64,000 bases of DNA from Leptospira semungkisensis. Lineage in GTDB: Bacteria; Spirochaetota; Leptospiria; Leptospirales; Leptospiraceae. The position numbers and the translations under genes are program-made. Each line of letters opens with the position of its first letter. Within the stretch, counting starts at the first letter, position 1. The stretch spans positions 364,328 through 428,327 of the forward strand of contig NZ_RQEP01000010.1 of NCBI RefSeq assembly GCF_004770055.1, given 5' to 3'. Below are positions 50,676-61,584 of the stretch, piece after piece. The notes under the pieces are model-generated. The model made no database searches and was not told the DNA's origin. It saw nothing but the letters and a program-made list of their open reading frames with translations.

Positions 50676-51968
50676 GTGCGTTCTCTTTCTTTTTCTATTT
50701 TATTCTTATCTGGATCGATCCTTTTTGCTCCCCTTCCAGTATTTTCGGAAACTCTTCCCAATCGGGAACTGGATCTGCGTGGTATCATGGATCTTGCGGA
50801 AAAGAATTCTCCCCTTCTTACCGCCTTACATGCAGATCTGGAATCTCTCTTCTATAAAAGAAGGCAGGAAGGAAAGACTCAAAACCCTTCCGTGCTGATG
50901 GATTATGGTAGAAGGACAGCTGCTGCGGAAGCAGGACCCGAGTATGCTCTCCAGATCGAGCAACCCATTTACTTTCCGGGAAGAAAGGAACTAAAGCAAC
51001 TCCTCGTGGATAATGATTCCAAGATCAAGGAGATCCAGCAAATCGAGGCTTTTAATTCGATCCGCCTCAGTTCTTTGAAGTTTGCTTACAAATACTTAGT
51101 CGCAGCGGATAAACGAACTCATGTTAAGGAACGTTTGAGAAGATTGTCCTTGATCGAAAATTATATCAAGGCCCGTCCCTTCTTCACTCCTCAGGAAAAA
51201 ACGGATCTTTTCATTATCGAGACCAAGATCCTCGCGCTTAAAAAGCATTTCAACGATCTGGAACTCGGAGCAGCAAAAGATTTCGAGTCCATGAATTTGT
51301 ATTTGAGATTGGATTCGATTCCTAGTTTAAGAATTCCTTATTTTAGAGATGGGGTCAAATTCCAATTCGATGATATCCAGAAGAAGGCGGTCTCCCAGAA
51401 TCCTTCCGTTCTTGCAGCAAAAGGCGAATTAGAAAAGGCAAGAACAGAACTTCGTTTAGCAAACTTGGAAAAATATCCGGATTATACAGTTATGAGCCAG
51501 GTCGGAGAAGACCGTTCCGGGGTCGCCAACCGATTCTATGATTTCGGTCTGAAATTTAGGATCCCTGTTTGGGACCAGTTCCAAAATAAAGTGGCTGCTG
51601 CAGAGACCAATCTGAAAGCCAAGCAAGATAGGCTTACATATCAAGAAACTCTAATTAATACTTCCTTTAAACAATCGTATTTGGATTATGAGCAGGCCCG
51701 AAATAACCTAAAGTTGTACGGCCTGAGCCAATTGGACCGGATCGACAAGGATCTGAATTTTGCCGATCTCGAATTCAAGAAGGGAAGAATACAACTCATA
51801 AGCTATCTGGAATTAGAAAACCAATTGCATGAGAACCATCATGCAATTCTGGATGCGCAGATGAATCATGTGGAAACCTTATTAAACCTTCTTTATATCA
51901 TTAACGAAAAAGACATTTTGGGAGTTCTAGGAAATGCTAGCCAGACTTTTGAATACCAGCCTAAATAA
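50676..51968 (+). CDS. czcC: Outer-membrane efflux protein (CzcC/TolC family)
   Basis: 430 residues from GTG 50676, which has GAGG six bases upstream; a GTG 12 bases earlier overlaps that site. Signal peptide ([20 protein letters not shown]). Two TolC-type repeats: [19 protein letters not shown] and [20 protein letters not shown], each with long coiled-coil helices and strands that build the outer-membrane channel. Forms the outer part of a tripartite pump with the RND gene that overlaps its end by 35 bases. Confidence 0.88.
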   Translation: MRSLSFSILFLSGSILFAPLPVFSETLPNRELDLRGIMDLAEKNSPLLTALHADLESLFYKRRQEGKTQNPSVLMDYGRRTAAAEAGPEYALQIEQPIYFPGRKELKQLLVDNDSKIKEIQQIEAFNSIRLSSLKFAYKYLVAADKRTHVKERLRRLSLIENYIKARPFFTPQEKTDLFIIETKILALKKHFNDLELGAAKDFESMNLYLRLDSIPSLRIPYFRDGVKFQFDDIQKKAVSQNPSVLAAKGELEKARTELRLANLEKYPDYTVMSQVGEDRSGVANRFYDFGLKFRIPVWDQFQNKVAAAETNLKAKQDRLTYQETLINTSFKQSYLDYEQARNNLKLYGLSQLDRIDKDLNFADLEFKKGRIQLISYLELENQLHENHHAILDAQMNHVETLLNLLYIINEKDILGVLGNASQTFEYQPK

Positions 51969-54900
51969 TCCCTACCTATCGGTCGGCGTAATTTCATTTC
52001 TATTCCTCTTCTCCTTTTATACGATGAAAGAGGTTCCGATAGATGCGGTCCCGGATATTACGAACGTTCAAGTCATAGTAACTACGGATACTGGCTCCTT
52101 GGACCCGGAGCAAGTGGAGAAGGTGGTAACCTTTCCGTTAGAAACCGAACTCATGGGACTTCCGAACCTCATCGATGTTCGCTCCGTATCTAAATTCGGT
52201 TTATCTAATATATCTCTTATCTTCAAGGAAGGAACGGACATCTATCAAGCAAGAGCAATGGTCTTGGAACGGATCTCCAGTGCAAAAGACAAACTTCCCA
52301 AAGGACTTTCTCCTTCTATCGTTCCGAACACGACAGGACTCGGAGAGATCTTTTTCTATTCTGTAGAAGCAAAGCCGGATTCAAAGTTGGCAAAACTTCC
52401 AGAGGCAGAAAGGCTTTTGTATCTTAGGACTGTCCAAGATTATACAATTCGTCCTCAATTAAAGGCACTCGTCCCAGGCATCGTTGAAGTGGATTCCAAC
52501 GGAGGTTATGAGAAAGAGATCCATATCGATTTGAATCCGAACAAGATGAAACAATGGGGAATTTCGATCGACCAACTTGTAAAGGAATTGTCCACCATCG
52601 GAGAAAGTTTCGGCGGAGGATTCATAGAAAATAACGGCAAGATCTCCATCGTAAGAGCTTACGGCCTGAAAAAGAATTTGAACGAGTTATCCGGCACTGC
52701 AGTCAGACGCTCTCTTGCAGGAGTTCCCATTCGCGTCTCCGATATCGCTCAAGTAAACGAACATGGAAGCTTAAGATTAGGTGGAGCCAGTTCAAACGGA
52801 AAAGAAATCGTACTCGGGACCGCGCTCATGCTCCGAGGAGAGAACAGCTTTCAAGTCAATGAAGACTTGCACCAAGCAGTCAAGAAGCTAAGCCTTCCGG
52901 AAGATGTGACTGTAAGAGTCTTATTAGAAAGATCCTTTCTCATTGAATCCACCATCCAAACGGTAGTAAAGAATTTAGCGGAAGGAGCAATACTAGTCAT
53001 CCTAACTCTCTTTCTGATCCTTTTAAATCTAAGAGCCTCCCTAATCGTAGCTCTGATCATTCCCGGCTCTATGCTTCTCGCTTCCATTTGCATGAGGTTT
53101 TTCGGAATTTCAGCAAACTTAATGAGCTTAGGAGCGATCGACTTCGGACTTCTTGTAGATGCATCCATAGTCATCACTGAGAACGTTCTCACCAAATTCG
53201 AATCCGGAAGATTTACGAACAAGGCCGAAAAAAGACAGGCAATCCTGGATTCTTCTCTAGAAGTATTGAAACCAGTGTCTTTCGGGATACTGATCATCAT
53301 GCTTGTATATGTTCCCATTCTTACGTTAGATGGAATTCCAGGTAGAATGTTCCGTCCCATGGCGGAGACTGTTCTTCTTGCCTTGGGATTCAGCTTACTT
53401 CTGGCGGTGTTCTTGCTTCCTCCCTTATTGTATTTCTTTCTTTCTCCGGAAAGCGTAGCTTCTCATAAGAAGAACAAGGATAATAAGATTGTAATATGGT
53501 ATTCCAAACATCTTCCTAAACTCTTAGAACAGCCGGGCAAGATCGTTCTTTACTCACTCTTATTCTTCGCAGTGACCCTTCTTATCTATTTCAGAATGGG
53601 AACGGTTTTCCTTCCCAAACTCATGGAAGGAGATCTAATGCTTGTAGTGGTAAGAGAAGGAAATACAGGCATTGAAGAAAGCTTAAAAGAACAGAAAGAT
53701 TTGGAACTTCTTCTCAGACAAATGCCGGAAGTGGACAGTGTATTCTCCCGAATAGGAACGAGCTCTGTTGCAAACGATCCGATGGGCCCATTCAATGCGG
53801 ATACTTTCATCATTCTAAAGAAAGACATCCTTTCCGATCTAATGAAGAACAAGGAGACTTGGGACAATTTCCTGAACAAGATATTGAAACAAGTTCATGA
53901 AAAATATCCTGAGTCGGAACTTACCTTAAGCCAACCGCTGGAAGCAAGGTTCAACGAATTATTAGAAGGAAGCCGCGCAGATATCAGCGTCCGTATTTTA
54001 GGAAAAGACCTGAATGTTCTATTAGAATTACAGGAAAAACTAAAAGAGACATTAGGAAAGATCCACGGAGCCGCAGAAGTAGAATTGGATCCTATCATGG
54101 CGCTACGAAAATCCAACGTGATAGATATTACTCCGGAATCCACTCGATTAAAATATTATAATATATCTTTTCCTTCCTTCAATTCTGTTGTAGAAAGTTC
54201 CATGAGCGGATTCGAGCTGGGAGGATTCTACGAAGAGGAAGTCCGCTTTCCTATCATCATCCGTTTGGCCGAAGAATTTAGAAACCGCGAATCCGAATTA
54301 GGAGACATCAATGTAGGAACCGAAGACGGCGGGACCATTCCAATCAAACTACTCGGGACCATCCAAAAGAAGGAAAAGGTCATGACTATTTCTAGAAATA
54401 GATCCAGAAGATTCGTTGCAGTCTCCGTAAATTTAAGAGGAAGAGACCTAGAAGGCTTCTATAAAGAAGCGCAAGAAAAAGTCGCAAACATAGAGATCCC
54501 AAGCGGCTATTCTATTTTTTGGGGAGGACAGATCGAGAATCTATCCAAAGCAAAACAAAAGCTCTCCGTCATCGTGCCAGCAACCTTGGTCATGATCTTT
54601 ACAATCCTATATTTGGGATTGAGATCCGTGAAACAGGCCCTCTTAGTTTTCTTCTGCGTTCCTTTTGCACTGACAGGAGGGATCTGGTTTTTATTCCTGC
54701 GGGGAATGGACCTTAGCGTCTCCGCATTTGTGGGCTGCATTGCCCTTTCAGGAATTGCAGTCTTGAACGGACTCGTAAAATTATCCACCATCGATCGGAT
54801 CCGAGAAGATAGGAAGCTATCCGTTCGAGACGCAGTATTAGAAGGGGCTATTAGTAGAATTCGTCCCGTCATTATGACTGCATTAGTTGCCTCTTTGGGC

Positions 54901-55044
54901 TTCTTGCCTATGGCATTCGGGTCTGGGCTTGGATCGGAAGTGCAAAAACCCCTGGCAACAGTAGTGATTGGAGGGATTTTTTCTTCTACCATCCTCACAC
55001 TCGTTCTTTTGCCGGTATTCTATTACTGGCTGGAAAAGGAATAG
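51934..55044 (+). CDS. czcA: Heavy-metal efflux RND transporter (CzcA/CusA family)
   Basis: 1036 residues, normal for the HME group of RND pumps. Twelve membrane helices (first helix near residue 12-28, groups at about 340-540 and 870-1030) and two large periplasmic loops. Helix 4 reads [20 protein letters not shown], matching the acidic proton-relay element of HME pumps; other signs are [13 protein letters not shown] and [13 protein letters not shown]. It exports divalent cations or Cu/Ag using the proton gradient. No CzcB adaptor gene is next to it, which is unusual; metal specificity not readable. Confidence 0.92.
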   Translation: MLARLLNTSLNNPYLSVGVISFLFLFSFYTMKEVPIDAVPDITNVQVIVTTDTGSLDPEQVEKVVTFPLETELMGLPNLIDVRSVSKFGLSNISLIFKEGTDIYQARAMVLERISSAKDKLPKGLSPSIVPNTTGLGEIFFYSVEAKPDSKLAKLPEAERLLYLRTVQDYTIRPQLKALVPGIVEVDSNGGYEKEIHIDLNPNKMKQWGISIDQLVKELSTIGESFGGGFIENNGKISIVRAYGLKKNLNELSGTAVRRSLAGVPIRVSDIAQVNEHGSLRLGGASSNGKEIVLGTALMLRGENSFQVNEDLHQAVKKLSLPEDVTVRVLLERSFLIESTIQTVVKNLAEGAILVILTLFLILLNLRASLIVALIIPGSMLLASICMRFFGISANLMSLGAIDFGLLVDASIVITENVLTKFESGRFTNKAEKRQAILDSSLEVLKPVSFGILIIMLVYVPILTLDGIPGRMFRPMAETVLLALGFSLLLAVFLLPPLLYFFLSPESVASHKKNKDNKIVIWYSKHLPKLLEQPGKIVLYSLLFFAVTLLIYFRMGTVFLPKLMEGDLMLVVVREGNTGIEESLKEQKDLELLLRQMPEVDSVFSRIGTSSVANDPMGPFNADTFIILKKDILSDLMKNKETWDNFLNKILKQVHEKYPESELTLSQPLEARFNELLEGSRADISVRILGKDLNVLLELQEKLKETLGKIHGAAEVELDPIMALRKSNVIDITPESTRLKYYNISFPSFNSVVESSMSGFELGGFYEEEVRFPIIIRLAEEFRNRESELGDINVGTEDGGTIPIKLLGTIQKKEKVMTISRNRSRRFVAVSVNLRGRDLEGFYKEAQEKVANIEIPSGYSIFWGGQIENLSKAKQKLSVIVPATLVMIFTILYLGLRSVKQALLVFFCVPFALTGGIWFLFLRGMDLSVSAFVGCIALSGIAVLNGLVKLSTIDRIREDRKLSVRDAVLEGAISRIRPVIMTALVASLGFLPMAFGSGLGSEVQKPLATVVIGGIFSSTILTLVLLPVFYYWLEKE

Positions 55045-55169
55045 AAACCGTTCTAAAATACAGCAGAAAATCCGAGTCGTTATGCGAATTAAATTCTTTT
55101 GGCTCGAATTTTCTGAAATTTTTAGTAAATTTATTGCTAAATCGTTTGTTGTAAAAGCGGAGTAGTCCC

Positions 55170-55763
55170 ATGGCAATTCGTATATCCGTTTTCGTTCTGA
55201 TCCTATTCTTTCAAATCGCCTGTCTGCAATCTCATCCAATCGAATTGGATGCATCAAAGACTCTCTCTGGAGTAGCTCTTGATTTCAGTTCTTCCGAGGC
55301 TATAGCGGCTTCCATAGCAGCCACACCGCAAGCAACCGAAGCCAAAACGGACACCTGGAATTGCTCCTTTGCAACAAATTGCGTAGAAGTGTATAAATTG
55401 AATTTTACGCAGACGGATACTTTGTCGATCGCTGTGTCTTCCATAACGGGAGGTTCCGTTCTAAGATTGGCCTTCTATTCAGGGACAGCATTGAATGGAA
55501 CAAACCTGCTGAATGGTTCTACAAATGAAAGGACCTGCCCTTCTCCACCGACTGCAGGGAACCAGGACGTGGGAGATAGCACCTCCGTGGCCATCCCAAG
55601 CACCGGCGTCTATACTCTTACTGTAGGGAGAGACTGGGGTGCCAGTTTGAGCGGCTCAGGAACTTTTTCGCTCAATCTTTCCACCACTCTAGCGAGCATG
55701 ACAGGATTTACTAAGATATCTACCGACGCAGCCACGCAAGCTACCGGAATGAGCTGCCCTTAA
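55170..55763 (+). CDS. Putative lipoprotein with pre-peptidase-C-like beta domain
   Basis: 197 residues; lipoprotein signal (VFVLILFFQIAC, cysteine 18). The mature part is a beta sandwich rich in Thr, Ser and Gly (KLNFTQTDTLSIAVSSITGG, then STGVYTLTVGRDW), like the PPC domain found in secreted proteins. Two cysteine pairs may form disulfides. Stands after the czcA gene in the same direction, but 125 bases separate them, so it may have its own promoter. Confidence 0.75.
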   Translation: MAIRISVFVLILFFQIACLQSHPIELDASKTLSGVALDFSSSEAIAASIAATPQATEAKTDTWNCSFATNCVEVYKLNFTQTDTLSIAVSSITGGSVLRLAFYSGTALNGTNLLNGSTNERTCPSPPTAGNQDVGDSTSVAIPSTGVYTLTVGRDWGASLSGSGTFSLNLSTTLASMTGFTKISTDAATQATGMSCP

Positions 55764-55769
55764 TCCTCA

Positions 55770-55799
55770 AGCCGGCTTCTAGTCCGGCTTTTTCTTTTC
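55770..55799 (+). terminator. Terminator after the 55170-55763 lipoprotein gene
   Basis: AGCCGG CTTCTAGT CCGGCT (55770-55789) followed by TTTTTCTTTTC. Short but stable stem with a good T-run. Confidence 0.8.
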
Positions 55800-55811
55800 T
55801 TCAACTCGTAA

Positions 55812-55828
55812 TATTCGTTAAGCGAATA
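55812..55828. promoter_or_regulatory. Inverted repeat upstream of the proline operon
   Basis: TATTCG TTAAG CGAATA, perfect 6-base arms, 106 bases before the proline dehydrogenase start. A second weaker pair, TTGTCC (55890-55895) and GGACAA (55910-55915), lies in the leader. Either may be an operator. Confidence 0.35.
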
Positions 55829-55933
55829 ATTACTGCAAAACCATTTTAAACGGTATCGCATGGTAAAATTAAATCGGAAATCTTAAACCTTGTCCCGGCT
55901 TTTTCGGTCGGACAAAGTAAAGAGAAGAGCCGC

Positions 55934-57319
55934 ATGAAAGCGATAGAAGAAAATACTTCCCTTCCCAATTCATCCGAGCGAACAGATCCGGAACCAAGAA
56001 TCCTAGAGCAAGGAAAGGAACTATTCCGTTTAAGCGATACATTCGAGTCTGGATCCTTCAGTTCTTATAATCTTTTTTCCAAAAGCCTTTTATTCTTAGA
56101 AGACAGACCTAACTTAAAGTTGCAGGCATTTCGCTTTGCCGATCTTTTTCCGAGTCTGAATTCACTTTCTCTGATCGCTCGCTATATCCGTTTGTACTTT
56201 GTGGAAACTCCTACTGAATTACCGAAATGGATGGTGGGATTACTCGCGATCTCTCTTACCAATCCTCTCACAGGAAGCATGGTTGCACTCTCCGCAAGAG
56301 TAGGAATCAAATTCGTAGCAAAATTCTTTATTTTAGGAAGAACCTTCGATTCCGAAAGAAGCAAGATTCTTTCTAGATACAAAAATGGGATCTGTGCAAC
56401 TATAGATATCTTGGGAGAAGCAGTGCTTTCCGAAAAGGAAGCAGAGAGATATAGCAAGGAATATCTCTTGTTGTTAGACGAAATCTCCAAAGACAAAGAA
56501 TTGTCCAAGATCAGAGAGAGAGTATTTATAAACGAGCCGGTCGGAAATGTTTCCGTAAAATGTTCTTCTCTTTATTCCCAATTAGATCCACTCGCACATC
56601 ATTCTTCCGTCCAAAATCTAAAAGAAAAACTGAGACCGATCTTAAGCTCTGCAGTCTCCAAAAATATATTCATTAATCTGGATATGGAACAGTATGAAAC
56701 GAAGGAGATCCTGCTGGACACCGCTCTACAGATCTTTTCCGAACCTGAATTCGCGGACTATCCTCATTTCGGCCTGGTCATCCAAGCATATCTTAGATCC
56801 TCACAATCTGACTTGCATAGAATCATAGAATATTCAAAAAAACGAAAGTATCCTTTGACAATCCGCTTAGTAAAAGGCGCATACTGGGAATACGAAATGA
56901 TCCAAGCAGCCCAGAAAGGATGGGAGGCCCCCGTATTCTTAAAGAAATCGGATACGGACAAAAACTACGAAGAATGCATTTCCCTTCTTCTCAAATCGTA
57001 TCCACATATTAGACCTGCATTCGCTTCTCATAATATACGTAGCCTTTCCTGCGCTTTCGTCCGTGCGAAAGAATTCTCAGTGCCGAACGATTTCTTCGAA
57101 GTGCAAATGCTTTACGGTATGGGAGATTCTTATAAGAAAGCGATCCGCCATCTCGGGATCTCAGTAAGGGAATATTCTCCCATTGGAGAAGTGATCCCTG
57201 GAATGGCCTACTTAGTTCGAAGGCTTTTGGAGAATTCCACAAACGAAGGCTTTTTAAAGAATATCAACGCAAACAAGAAGGACAGAGAGAGTCTTCTTAT
57301 CCTGGAGAATAGATCGTAA
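55934..57319 (+). CDS. Proline dehydrogenase
   Basis: 461 residues; flavoenzyme that oxidises proline to 1-pyrroline-5-carboxylate. A beta/alpha barrel with FINLDMEQYETKEILLDTAL, RLVKGAYWEYEMIQAAQK (substrate and flavin contacts), FASHNIRSLS and FEVQMLYGMGDS, REYSPIGEVIPGMAYLVRRL with the arginines that bind the proline carboxylate. The N-terminal 150 residues are helical, as in PutA. Two bases separate it from the P5C dehydrogenase gene, so the two are a split PutA. Confidence 0.94.
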   Translation: MKAIEENTSLPNSSERTDPEPRILEQGKELFRLSDTFESGSFSSYNLFSKSLLFLEDRPNLKLQAFRFADLFPSLNSLSLIARYIRLYFVETPTELPKWMVGLLAISLTNPLTGSMVALSARVGIKFVAKFFILGRTFDSERSKILSRYKNGICATIDILGEAVLSEKEAERYSKEYLLLLDEISKDKELSKIRERVFINEPVGNVSVKCSSLYSQLDPLAHHSSVQNLKEKLRPILSSAVSKNIFINLDMEQYETKEILLDTALQIFSEPEFADYPHFGLVIQAYLRSSQSDLHRIIEYSKKRKYPLTIRLVKGAYWEYEMIQAAQKGWEAPVFLKKSDTDKNYEECISLLLKSYPHIRPAFASHNIRSLSCAFVRAKEFSVPNDFFEVQMLYGMGDSYKKAIRHLGISVREYSPIGEVIPGMAYLVRRLLENSTNEGFLKNINANKKDRESLLILENRS

Positions 57320-57321
57320 AT

Positions 57322-58905
57322 ATGAATTCGGATCAAAATCATAACGGCTTTCATAATGAACCCTTGAGGGACTTCTCCAAGGAGGAAGAAAGAGCTTCTC
57401 TTGAGAAGGCATTCTCTTCTTTAAAAAAAGAACTCCCCTTTCAAGTATATCCGATCGTTTCCGGAAAGAAGAAGGAGACCTCTCTCAAGGTATCCTGGTC
57501 CAATCCTGCAAATCGATCCGAAAAAATAGCGGATATACATTACGCTTCTCTAAAAGACGCAGAAGAAGCGATACTTGCAGCAAACAGATACTCCGAAACC
57601 TGGAAAAATGAAAATCCTAAGACAAGGATCCAAGTATTAATAAACGCAGCTCAGCTACTTCGAGCTCAGAAAGCAAGACTGACCGCACTCATGTCCTTAG
57701 AAGTCGGAAAAGGAGTAAAGGATATAGACGCAGAGATAGCGGAAGCAATTGACTTCTGTGAGTTCTATGCGCAAGAAGCGGAGTCACTTTTTCATCCGAG
57801 ACAAAGAAATCTACCGGGCGAGGAGAATACATATTACTATATTCCGAGAGGAACAAGCCTGGTGGTAGCTCCTTGGAATTTCCCTTTGGCGATCCTATGC
57901 GGAATGACAGTTGCCCCATTGGTAACCGGGAACACTGTGATCATGAAACCAGCGGAACAATCTTCAACAATCGCATTCGAACTCTATAATATACTATTGC
58001 AAGCGGGAGCACCCTCTTCTGCACTGCATTTTCTTCCAGGCAAGGGAGAAGAGATCGGAGCTTATCTTGTAAAACATCCGCTGGTACATACGATTAATTT
58101 CACCGGCTCCAGAGCCGTCGGTCTCGGAATGATCCGAGAAGCTGCGAACCAAGATACTAAGTTCGTGAAAAAAGTCATAGCAGAGATGGGAGGAAAGAAT
58201 GCAATCATCGTGGACGAAGATGCGGATCTGGACGAGGCAGTGCTTGGCTCTGTAGCTTCCGCATTCGGATTCCAGGGACAGAAATGCAGCGCTTTGTCCA
58301 GGCTTATTCTGCTCGAATCAAACTACGAAATCTTCAAGACCAGATTTATCGAGGCACTACAGTCTCTGAAATTCGGATCACCCGAAGATCCTTCCGTAAA
58401 GATCGGACCGGTGATCGATTCCGAATCCAAAGAAAGATTGGACAAACTCGCTCAGGAATTCGCTCCCAAAATCGTTAGCCGAAGGACAATCTCAGGAGAG
58501 ATAAAGCAAAACGGAAATTTCGTGGATGCAATCATCTTTGAAAGCGAGGATCCGAATTCTCCTTTAGGACAAACCGAATTCTTCGGACCTTATGTAACGC
58601 TATTCAAAGCAAAGAACTTCGAAGAAGCTATTCAAATAGCGAATAACGTCGACTATGCGCTAACTGGAGGAATCTATTCCAGAAATCCGAAGCATATACA
58701 ATATGCTAAGGAAAAATTCGAAGTGGGCAACCTCTACATCAACCGAGGCATTACTGGAGCTATTGTGGACAGGCAACCATTTGGAGGATACAAACTCTCG
58801 GGAGTGGGCGCAAAAGCGGGTGGTCCAGACTATCTCAGACAATTCCTGGAACCGGTCAACATCACCGAAAATACGATGAGAAGAGGATTCATCCCGGAAA
58901 CATAA
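57322..58905 (+). CDS. pruA: L-glutamate gamma-semialdehyde (P5C) dehydrogenase
   Basis: 527 residues, aldehyde dehydrogenase superfamily. Oxidises glutamate semialdehyde to glutamate with NAD. Rossmann part GTSLVVAPWNFPLAILCGMT, general base glutamate in VIAEMGGKNAIIVD, catalytic cysteine in FGFQGQKCSALSRLIL, and PFGGYKLSGVGAKAGGPDYL which is typical of P5C dehydrogenases and contacts the substrate. Second gene of the proline operon. The longer N-terminus (MNSDQNHNG) is poorly conserved. Confidence 0.95.
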   Translation: MNSDQNHNGFHNEPLRDFSKEEERASLEKAFSSLKKELPFQVYPIVSGKKKETSLKVSWSNPANRSEKIADIHYASLKDAEEAILAANRYSETWKNENPKTRIQVLINAAQLLRAQKARLTALMSLEVGKGVKDIDAEIAEAIDFCEFYAQEAESLFHPRQRNLPGEENTYYYIPRGTSLVVAPWNFPLAILCGMTVAPLVTGNTVIMKPAEQSSTIAFELYNILLQAGAPSSALHFLPGKGEEIGAYLVKHPLVHTINFTGSRAVGLGMIREAANQDTKFVKKVIAEMGGKNAIIVDEDADLDEAVLGSVASAFGFQGQKCSALSRLILLESNYEIFKTRFIEALQSLKFGSPEDPSVKIGPVIDSESKERLDKLAQEFAPKIVSRRTISGEIKQNGNFVDAIIFESEDPNSPLGQTEFFGPYVTLFKAKNFEEAIQIANNVDYALTGGIYSRNPKHIQYAKEKFEVGNLYINRGITGAIVDRQPFGGYKLSGVGAKAGGPDYLRQFLEPVNITENTMRRGFIPET

Positions 58906-58990
58906 GAGTTTCATTTCTCTGATCTTCTTCTTTTCTACTTGAATTTAGGACCAAATAGTGTTCTCTATTTTGGATCTTTAGGAAAGAAGA

Positions 58991-59743
58991 ATGAAAATCG
59001 TATTGATCCACGGAATGTGGTCCAGAGCAGGAACCTTGGACTCTCTGGAAGAAGCTCTCATAAAAGCGGGCCACGAAGTTTTAACACCCACACTTCCCTA
59101 TCACTCTTTGGACCTAGAATCACCTCCGGAACTTGGGAAATATAGATTAATCGATTACGTTTCTTTTCTAAAGAAAGAAATCCAAGCAAAAGGCTGGAAC
59201 AAACCCACTTTGATCGGACATTCCATGGGAGGATGGTTAGCCCAAGCCTTAGCAGCAGAAGGATACGCGAGTCGAATCGTATTATTTGCACCGGCCGCAC
59301 CCAAAGGAATTTTTCCGTTGGGATTCTCACCACTCTACACCTTGCTAGAAGTCGCTTTTCATTGGAAATTCTGGGCAAAACCATTTCGGCCAACGATTCG
59401 AGGAGCAAATTTCGGATTATTCAATCGATTGCCCAAAGAGAAATGGAGTGAATATTATAAATTACTAAACTACGAATCCGGAAGAGCCTTATTCGAATTG
59501 GCATTTTGGTTCTTCGATCCTTTCTCCGGAAACAAGGTAGATGAAAATAAAGTAAATTGCCCTGTATTAATTCTTGCAGGCAAGGATGATAGAATCATTC
59601 CCAATCGAGTTACTAAGGCAATCGCAAGAAAATACGAAAACTCTGAATATGTTGTATTCCCAAACCATGCGCATTGGCTATTGGACGAACCCGGAAAAGA
59701 AAAGATTTTTGAGACCATGTTCGAATGGCTTAAACGAAATTAG
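58991..59743 (+). CDS. Alpha/beta hydrolase
   Basis: 250 residues, cytoplasmic. HGMW oxyanion segment, nucleophile GHSMGGWLAQ, aspartate in LAGKDDRIIP and histidine in HAHWLLDEPG give a full catalytic triad. Substrate unknown; the layout is like esterases and lipases of the RBBP9/alpha-beta hydrolase group. Same orientation as the proline operon but 85 bases apart. A second hydrolase gene follows after 26 bases. Confidence 0.88.
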   Translation: MKIVLIHGMWSRAGTLDSLEEALIKAGHEVLTPTLPYHSLDLESPPELGKYRLIDYVSFLKKEIQAKGWNKPTLIGHSMGGWLAQALAAEGYASRIVLFAPAAPKGIFPLGFSPLYTLLEVAFHWKFWAKPFRPTIRGANFGLFNRLPKEKWSEYYKLLNYESGRALFELAFWFFDPFSGNKVDENKVNCPVLILAGKDDRIIPNRVTKAIARKYENSEYVVFPNHAHWLLDEPGKEKIFETMFEWLKRN

Positions 59744-59769
59744 AAAGCTCCGAGTCTAAGTCTATTAGA

Positions 59770-60645
59770 ATGAAAAACGGACGACTCTACCAAATTCTAC
59801 CCATTGCTTTACTTCTACTTGGATGTTCCAGTTACGAAGAAATGAGTTTAGAGAATGATAAAGCGATCGAAAGACTGAAACAATCCGAAACATTCTACCA
59901 AGAATATTACCAATCCGGAGATACCAATGTGCAACCTGTGCATTGGCTTAGTACAGGATGCAAGGAACCTAAGAAAGAAAATATCTTAGTATTCGTGCAT
60001 GGGTCTCCGGGCAATTGGGTCAATTATCTTCGGTACTTAAAAGATCCTCAATTATTAGAAAAATATTGTATGTTCAGCGTGGACCGACCCGGCTTCGGAA
60101 AATCAGAAGGAGCCGATGCGGATGTAAATCGGCAAGCCCAAAGGATCTTAAGTTCTTTAAATCATGTGCTGCAAAAAAGAGAAAAACCGAAGCGACTCGT
60201 ATTACTTGGACATTCTTATGGAGGTCCGGTGGCAGCACGAATTGCTTCCTTAGAAGGAAATAGTTTTAGCCATCTCTTGCTTCTTGCCGCTGCCTTAGAT
60301 CCGGAAAGCGAAGAAGTTCGGTGGTATAACAAATTGGCCGCGACAAAACTCGGCTCTTGGCTCCTTCCTACAGAATGGCAACATAGCAATGCAGAAATGC
60401 TTCCTCTCAAAGGACAATTGCAGGACTTGCTTCCGATTTGGAAGAATATAAACGCTAAAACGATTGTCGTTCAAGGCGAAGAAGATGGATTAGTCGACCC
60501 AAGTAACGCGGCTTTCATCCAAAAACAATTTTCCCCGCAAGCCCAAGTAAAAATCTATCTTTTACCGAAGGAAGGACATTTTTTACCTTGGAAGAACTAC
60601 GATCTAATTTATAAAATCCTAATGGAAATAACGAATGAAAAATAG
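59770..60645 (+). CDS. Lipoprotein alpha/beta hydrolase
   Basis: 291 residues with lipoprotein signal (ILPIALLLLGC, cysteine 19). Nucleophile LGHSYGGPVAARIA, aspartate in QGEEDGLVDP and histidine in KEGHFLPW complete a triad; VFVHGSPGNW is the oxyanion loop. Faces the periplasm or surface. Probably co-transcribed with the cytoplasmic hydrolase upstream. Convergent with the NmrA-like gene. Substrate unknown. Confidence 0.88.
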   Translation: MKNGRLYQILPIALLLLGCSSYEEMSLENDKAIERLKQSETFYQEYYQSGDTNVQPVHWLSTGCKEPKKENILVFVHGSPGNWVNYLRYLKDPQLLEKYCMFSVDRPGFGKSEGADADVNRQAQRILSSLNHVLQKREKPKRLVLLGHSYGGPVAARIASLEGNSFSHLLLLAAALDPESEEVRWYNKLAATKLGSWLLPTEWQHSNAEMLPLKGQLQDLLPIWKNINAKTIVVQGEEDGLVDPSNAAFIQKQFSPQAQVKIYLLPKEGHFLPWKNYDLIYKILMEITNEK

Positions 60646-60653
60646 AGAAGAAG

Positions 60654-61514
60654 CTATCTTTTCGATTTCTCTCGAAAATAATCTTCCAATCGTAAGACTC
60701 CATATTGAGGTCCGACTATATCCAGAGTGTGGACAGTGTTTCCGAATTGCATGAATTGAAAGATCCTTCGATTGAATGGGCGTAGTAAATACACCAAGAT
60801 TCGATTCAGAAAAATCGGAATGTGGATGGGCTTTTTACTTTTTCCACAAACTTTCAACGCGAGTTCAGTGATCTGGTCTCTTGTAAAAATATCAGGACCT
60901 CCGATATTTATTTCTTCCTCCTCACTCCCCAAAGCGTCTACAACTGCCTTAGCCACATCTTTTTCGTGGATCGGATTGATCCTAGCCTTTCCGTCTCCGA
61001 TTACGATTCCTATCCCCTTCTTCGCGAATTCCAAAAATTCTAAAAGGATAGAGAAAAAGGCCGTCGGTCTTACTATCGTATAGTTGATCCCAGAATTTCG
61101 GATCGCTTCCGAAAAAAGATCATGACTTCTAATATATTCAGCTTTTTGAATTCCTTCCGCACGAAGAAAAGAAGTGTATATGAATTTAGAAACACCCGCA
61201 CGAAGTGCTTCTCTTAGCACATTCAAATTTCCGCCCAAGTTGATTTCTTCGAAAGTCTTATTGTCGCTAAAATCCTTTAGATTCAAACTCGCGCCAGCGC
61301 AGGAAATCACTGTATCTATTTCGGAGAAGGCAGTTCTCATACTCTCCGGATCTAAAATATCGCCGATCTTATGGTCATCAAATTCACCTTTGAGGATCTG
61401 CAATTTGGAAACGGATCTAGCGAGGATCCGGATCCAATATCCTTTTTGCTTTAATTCGGAAACCACCAATCTCCCCAGGTTTCCAGTCGCACCGACCACT
61501 AATATTCGTTTCAT
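60654..61514 (-). CDS. NAD(P)-binding NmrA/SDR-like protein
   Basis: 286 residues from ATG 61514, which has GAGGAAG six bases upstream; the ATG 15 bases further up overlaps that site. Extended/atypical SDR with RILVVGATGNLGRLVVSELK for the dinucleotide, no YxxxK catalytic pair; FIYTSFLRAE takes its place. NmrA-like members bind NAD(P) as sensors or reduce quinones. Transcribed divergently from the TetR gene through two TetR-type operators, so it is almost surely the regulated gene. Confidence 0.88.
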   Translation of the reverse strand: MKRILVVGATGNLGRLVVSELKQKGYWIRILARSVSKLQILKGEFDDHKIGDILDPESMRTAFSEIDTVISCAGASLNLKDFSDNKTFEEINLGGNLNVLREALRAGVSKFIYTSFLRAEGIQKAEYIRSHDLFSEAIRNSGINYTIVRPTAFFSILLEFLEFAKKGIGIVIGDGKARINPIHEKDVAKAVVDALGSEEEEINIGGPDIFTRDQITELALKVCGKSKKPIHIPIFLNRILVYLLRPFNRRIFQFMQFGNTVHTLDIVGPQYGVLRLEDYFREKSKR

Positions 61515-61527
61515 ACTATTCTTCCTC

Positions 61528-61553
61528 AAAAGTAGACTCCAGAGTCTATTTTT
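61528..61553. promoter_or_regulatory. TetR-type operator 1
   Basis: AAAAGTAGAC TCCAGA GTCTATTTTT: half-sites TAGAC (61533-61537) and GTCTA (61544-61548) with a six-base spacer, identical half-sites and spacing to operator 2. Lies over the start region of the NmrA-like gene. Confidence 0.7.
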
Positions 61554-61554
61554 T

Positions 61555-61583
61555 AACTATACCCGGGCAGTAGAATTGTCAAC
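61555..61583 (-). promoter_or_regulatory. Promoter of the NmrA-like gene
   Basis: Minus strand: TTGACA (61583-61578) with TATAGT/TAGTTA 15-17 bases downstream (about 61562-61555). It is placed between the two operators, so binding of the TetR protein would block it. Confidence 0.55.
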
Positions 61584-61584
61584 A

